This document shows positions 5,437-5,579 of a stretch of 5,579 nucleotides of DNA, piece after piece; the stretch's first letter is position 1, and every line of letters starts with the position of its first letter. The stretch covers positions 39,804-45,382 of the forward strand of contig JAAUZS010000076.1 in the NCBI GenBank assembly GCA_014804495.1. The letters run 5' to 3'. The position numbers were made by a program, and so were the translations under genes. Origin of the DNA: Lachnospiraceae bacterium. GTDB lineage: Bacteria > Bacillota > Clostridia > Lachnospirales > Lachnospiraceae. The notes under the pieces are model-generated. The model had not been told where the DNA came from, did no database searches, and saw nothing but the letters and a program-made list of their open reading frames with translations.

Positions 5437-5579
5437 ATGAATTTGCGAGGTCGTAATTTTTTAAAGCTTCTGGATTTTACCCCTGAAGAAATAACTTATT
5501 TGTTGGATGTGGCGGCGGATTTTAAAGATAAAAAGAAAAAAGGTGTTCTTACGGATTATTTTCGTGGAAAAAATGTTGC
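5437..5579 (+). CDS. argF: Ornithine carbamoyltransferase, N-terminal part (3' end outside window)
   Basis: Only the first 47 codons are present. MNLRGRNFLKLLDFTPEEI and the following helix (TYLLDVAADFKDKKKKG) match the N-terminus of ornithine carbamoyltransferases, which make citrulline from ornithine and carbamoyl phosphate in arginine synthesis or, in the reverse direction, in arginine breakdown. FRGKNV at 42-47 leads into the strand that precedes the carbamoyl-phosphate-binding STRTR motif, which is just outside the window. Aspartate carbamoyltransferase is a relative but starts differently. I see no ArgR-type operator upstream that I could defend. Whether the role is synthetic or catabolic cannot be told from this fragment. 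Confidence 0.9.
   Translation, partial: MNLRGRNFLKLLDFTPEEITYLLDVAADFKDKKKKGVLTDYFRGKNV

Overview
The window looks like a chromosomal segment of a low-to-mid GC Firmicute. The protein sequences most resemble Clostridia, probably Lachnospiraceae; this is inferred from protein style only (SleB-type hydrolase with SH3 repeats, short NfeD next to a QmcA-like stomatin, the N-terminus of the ornithine carbamoyltransferase). All seven genes are on the + strand and are housekeeping in type. I see no transposase, integrase, phage gene, CRISPR array, tRNA or rRNA.

Layout: 1-252 is the 3' end of 6-phosphofructokinase (pfkA). 458-1243 encodes a SpoU/TrmH-family RNA 2'-O-methyltransferase. 1661-2455 is proC (pyrroline-5-carboxylate reductase). 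2606-3679 is an exported cell-wall hydrolase with two SH3-like domains and a SleB-type catalytic domain. 3788-4246 and 4249-5175 form a tight two-gene unit, nfeD plus a QmcA/stomatin-like SPFH protein. 5437-5579 is the 5' end of ornithine carbamoyltransferase (argF). proC and argF both belong to proline/arginine/ornithine metabolism but lie 3 kb apart, separated by envelope genes. Recognisable sigma-A-type promoters lie before the hydrolase gene (good match) and before nfeD (moderate match).

The unusual content is in the spacers. Three of them (pfkA-methyltransferase, methyltransferase-proC, qmcA-argF) each carry one copy of a 128-130 bp element, all in the same orientation. It has short terminal inverted repeats of the type TTGYGAAACT and a long central hairpin. 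The arms of the hairpin differ between copies but do so in a compensatory way. The second spacer carries in addition a 215 bp element with the same kind of ends but a different interior, which folds on paper into a branched three-way-junction structure. These look like two subfamilies of a non-autonomous mobile or intergenic repeat that may act as RNA in the leaders of the downstream genes. The two spacers with recognisable promoters have no such element.
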